DNA from: JAJYSO01 sp964451785
GTDB lineage: Bacteria > Bacteroidota > Bacteroidia > Flavobacteriales > Flavobacteriaceae
Assembly: GCA_964451785.1 (NCBI GenBank)
Contig: CAYVJG010000061.1
Coordinates: forward strand, 1 to 9,038
Direction: 5' to 3'
DNA: 9,038 nt
Shown here: piece by piece, positions 6,914 through 9,038 of the stretch
Numbering within the stretch: the first letter of the stretch is position 1
How the letters are laid out: every line of letters begins with the position of its first letter
Program-made: the position numbers and the translations under genes
The notes under the pieces: model-generated
Told to the model about the DNA's origin: nothing
Databases searched by the model: none
Seen by the model: only the letters and a program-made list of their open reading frames with translations

Positions 6914-7588
6914 ATGGATATTCAAAAAGAATTTGAAAAATTTGCGATCAAAGATCAAGGGATTAATGCCAACTATTACGACAAAGTCATCACGAGTATG
7001 TTGCCTGTTGGAATGACGCCTAACATCATTGAAGAACGCAAAATGAATGCCGTGGCTATGGACGTGTTTTCACGTTTAATGATGGATCGCATTATCTTTA
7101 TGGGAACCGCCATCAATGATCAAGTAGCCAATATTATTCAAGCACAACTCTTGTTTTTAGAGAGTACTGACGCGTCTAAAGACATTCAAATTTATATCAA
7201 TTCTCCCGGCGGAAGCGTATATGCCGGCTTGGGTATCTATGACACTATGCAACTTATCAAGCCAGACGTAGCCACCATCTGTACAGGGATGGCGGCTTCA
7301 ATGGCTGCTGTTTTGTTATGTGCCGGTCAAAAAGGTAAACGCAGTGGATTGCCGCACGCACGTGTGATGATTCACCAACCTATGGGTGGCGCTCAAGGCC
7401 AAGCTAGTGATATCGAAATTACTGCTCGTGAAATCCTAACCCTAAAAAAGGAACTTTACGAAATTATTTCTAAACACAGTGGCCAAACTTATGACAAAGT
7501 ATACCAAGACAGCGACCGTGATTTTTGGATGAAAGCCGATCAAGCTAAAGAATATGGCATGATTGATGAAGTCTTAACACGTGATTAA
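6914..7588 (+). CDS. clpP: ATP-dependent Clp protease proteolytic subunit ClpP
   Basis: ClpP is the serine peptidase that forms the two-ring 14-subunit chamber in which substrates fed by ClpX or another Clp ATPase are cut. The catalytic triad is visible: S129 in G-M-A-A-S-M-A-A, H154 in M-I-H-Q-P-M-G-G, and D203 in S-D-R-D-F-W. The His-Asp distance of 49 residues equals that in E. coli. The oxyanion-strand glycines are at N96-S-P-G-G100. At 224 residues it is longer than E. coli ClpP (207). The extra length is at the N terminus, where about 33 residues before M34-T-P-N probably act as a self-removed propeptide. There is no Shine-Dalgarno sequence; translation may be coupled to tig, 20 nt upstream. 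clpX follows after 18 nt. Confidence 0.97.
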   Translation: MDIQKEFEKFAIKDQGINANYYDKVITSMLPVGMTPNIIEERKMNAVAMDVFSRLMMDRIIFMGTAINDQVANIIQAQLLFLESTDASKDIQIYINSPGGSVYAGLGIYDTMQLIKPDVATICTGMAASMAAVLLCAGQKGKRSGLPHARVMIHQPMGGAQGQASDIEITAREILTLKKELYEIISKHSGQTYDKVYQDSDRDFWMKADQAKEYGMIDEVLTRD

Positions 7589-7606
7589 CCTTACAAATAC
7601 CACTTT

Positions 7607-8845
7607 ATGGCTAGAGATAGAGAAGACCTTGAATGTTCTTTTTGTGGACGACGGAAAGCCGAAACTAACATATTAATTGCAGGAATTAATGCGCATATCT
7701 GTGATCGCTGTATCGAACAAGCGCACGGCATTGTTATTGAAGAAACACATCTTGAATCTTCAAAAGACCTCAGCAAAGAGCTGATGCTGCGCAAACCTAA
7801 AGCAATTAAAGAATTTTTAGACTCCTATGTCATCGGGCAAAACCACGCCAAAAAGGTATTGTCTGTAGCGGTTTATAACCATTATAAACGCCTCTTACAA
7901 ACCAAAGATGACGACGAAATCGAAATTCAAAAAAGTAACGTTATCCTTGTCGGTGAAACCGGAACCGGAAAAACATTGATGGCACAAACTATTGCCAAAA
8001 TGCTCAATGTTCCCTTGGCGATTGTCGATGCTACAGTGCTCACTGAAGCTGGCTACGTCGGTGAAGATGTTGAAAGCATCTTAACCCGTCTCATGCAAGC
8101 TGCAGATTACGATTTAGAAAAAGCACAACAAGGAATTATCTTTATTGATGAGATTGACAAAGTAGCTCGCAAAAGTGACAACCCTTCCATCACCCGCGAT
8201 GTTAGCGGTGAAGGGGTCCAACAAGCGCTACTAAAACTTCTTGAAGGCACTACAGTTAATGTACCGCCCAAAGGGGGACGTAAACATCCTGACCAAAAGT
8301 TCATTCAAGTTGACACCAGCAATATTCTCTTTATTGCCGGAGGAGCTTTTGATGGCATTCAACGTCATATTTCAAAACGTCTTAACATGCAAGCCGTGGG
8401 CTATAGCACCGCGCATACTGCCGAAAGTTATGACCAGGCAAACTTATTGCAATACCTCATCCCTAAGGATTTAAAAGATTTTGGTTTGATTCCTGAAATT
8501 ATTGGACGCTTACCGGTGTTAACCTTTATGAATCCTTTAGATGCAGCAACTTTGCGTTCAATATTGACTGAACCTAAAAATGCCCTTATCAAACAATACA
8601 CGAAATTGTTTGCCATGGACAATATTAATCTGGTGATGGACAATGACGCCTTAGACTATATAGTCGATAAAGCCATTGAATACAACCTTGGCGCTCGCGG
8701 CTTGCGTTCACTCTGTGAAGCCATCTTAACCGATGCTATGTTTGAATTACCTGACAGTGACACAGAAACCCTTAAGGTGACTAAATCATACGCTCAAAAA
8801 GCACTTGATAAATCAAACATCAAACGCCTTAAAGCTGCTTCATAA
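7607..8845 (+). CDS. clpX: ATP-dependent Clp protease ATP-binding subunit ClpX
   Basis: ClpX is the hexameric AAA+ unfoldase that recognises tagged substrates, unfolds them and threads them into ClpP. The N-terminal C4 zinc-binding domain has C10, C13, C32 and C35. The AAA+ module shows Walker A G116-E-T-G-T-G-K-T123, pore loop G149-Y-V-G152, Walker B I177-I-F-I-D-E182, the R225-K-H227 substrate loop, arginine finger R301 in I-G-R-L-P-V, and sensor 2 R364 in G-A-R-G. The ClpP-docking loop, I-G-F in E. coli, appears as V264-G-Y266. The 412 residues fit the family (E. coli 424). It is the last gene of the operon, starts without a Shine-Dalgarno sequence 18 nt after clpP, and is followed by a strong terminator. 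Confidence 0.97.
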   Translation: MARDREDLECSFCGRRKAETNILIAGINAHICDRCIEQAHGIVIEETHLESSKDLSKELMLRKPKAIKEFLDSYVIGQNHAKKVLSVAVYNHYKRLLQTKDDDEIEIQKSNVILVGETGTGKTLMAQTIAKMLNVPLAIVDATVLTEAGYVGEDVESILTRLMQAADYDLEKAQQGIIFIDEIDKVARKSDNPSITRDVSGEGVQQALLKLLEGTTVNVPPKGGRKHPDQKFIQVDTSNILFIAGGAFDGIQRHISKRLNMQAVGYSTAHTAESYDQANLLQYLIPKDLKDFGLIPEIIGRLPVLTFMNPLDAATLRSILTEPKNALIKQYTKLFAMDNINLVMDNDALDYIVDKAIEYNLGARGLRSLCEAILTDAMFELPDSDTETLKVTKSYAQKALDKSNIKRLKAAS

Positions 8846-8869
8846 GCTTTAAGACTTACAAGTATAATT

Positions 8870-8904
8870 AAGCCTAAATAGCCCACTGCTATTTAGGCTT
8901 TTTT
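8870..8904 (+). terminator. Rho-independent terminator of tig-clpP-clpX
   Basis: A perfect 12-bp stem (8870-8881 with 8889-8900, core GCCTAAATAG/CTATTTAGGC) encloses the 7-nt loop CCCACTG. A run of six T residues (8899-8904) follows. It begins 24 nt after the clpX stop codon. No terminator-like hairpin was noticed between the operon's genes, which fits one transcript for all three. Confidence 0.9.
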
Positions 8905-8935
8905 AGTTTATCCAGAGATGAAGCTTTCCTAGTAT

Positions 8936-8968
8936 AACTTTCCTAAAGTTCTAAACTTTAGGAAAGTT
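8936..8968. repeat. Perfect 15-bp inverted repeat downstream of clpX
   Basis: Arms 8936-8950 and 8954-8968 (AACTTTCCTAAAGTT and its exact complement) enclose the 3-nt loop CTA. Just upstream, CTTTCCTA at 8924-8931 repeats part of the left arm. The hairpin follows the clpX terminator by about 30 nt. Only TTTT overlaps its right edge and no T run lies on the other strand, so it is a weak terminator at best. It may be a backup terminator, an mRNA-end structure or a dispersed palindromic repeat. Confidence 0.75.
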
Positions 8969-9023
8969 TTGGAAAAATTAAAATCAGATCGATTCCCATT
9001 TTAAAAACTTGAGTCTGCAAGAA

Positions 9024-9038
9024 AAGTCCAAAGGACTT
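9024..9038. terminator. Probable hairpin terminator cut by the window end
   Basis: AAGTCC (9024-9029) and GGACTT (9033-9038) form a 6-bp stem with an AAA loop, and the window ends at the stem. On the minus strand it would be followed by further T residues (9025-9022), so it may terminate a convergent gene lying to the right. The plus-strand flank cannot be seen. Confidence 0.4.

Overview
The window reads as ordinary chromosomal DNA from a member of the phylum Bacteroidota, probably a flavobacterium-like lineage. The evidence is AT-rich DNA, gene starts mostly without Shine-Dalgarno sequences, and two promoters of the Bacteroidota form TTG-N20-TAnnTTTG-like. Protein features fit too: a trigger factor with a divergent prolyl-isomerase segment, and a ClpX with V-G-Y in place of I-G-F. 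Genus-level assignment is not possible from the sequence alone. No mobile element, CRISPR array, tRNA or rRNA was seen.

Left part (about 1-2970, minus strand): a two-gene operon. The first gene encodes an exported formylglycine-generating enzyme (FGE) homologue with both catalytic cysteines. The second, 22 nt downstream, encodes an exported cysteine-type sulfatase carrying the C-x-P-x-R maturation motif. The enzyme that converts the active-site cysteine to formylglycine is thus encoded next to a likely substrate, and both carry signal peptides. A terminator follows the sulfatase at about 129-165. A long imperfect inverted repeat lies in the short leader upstream of the FGE gene.

Middle (2916-5141): a minus-strand gene for a membrane-anchored, single-domain FMN/3Fe-4S glutamate-synthase-like protein, closed by a strong terminator at 2916-2946. 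Then comes about 565 nt of very AT-rich DNA with no convincing gene.

Right part (5142-8845, plus strand): a small four-helix membrane protein of the phage-holin-4_2/YvlD type, then tig-clpP-clpX. This is the widely conserved protein-folding and protein-degradation cluster: trigger factor at the ribosome exit, ClpP peptidase and ClpX unfoldase. tig has its own promoter, the three genes are spaced by only 18-20 nt, and a strong terminator follows clpX. Two further hairpins lie between that terminator and the window end.

I see no clear new system. The points most worth a second look are the exported FGE-sulfatase pair with its leader palindrome, the orphan membrane-anchored GltS-like protein, and the stacked hairpins after clpX.
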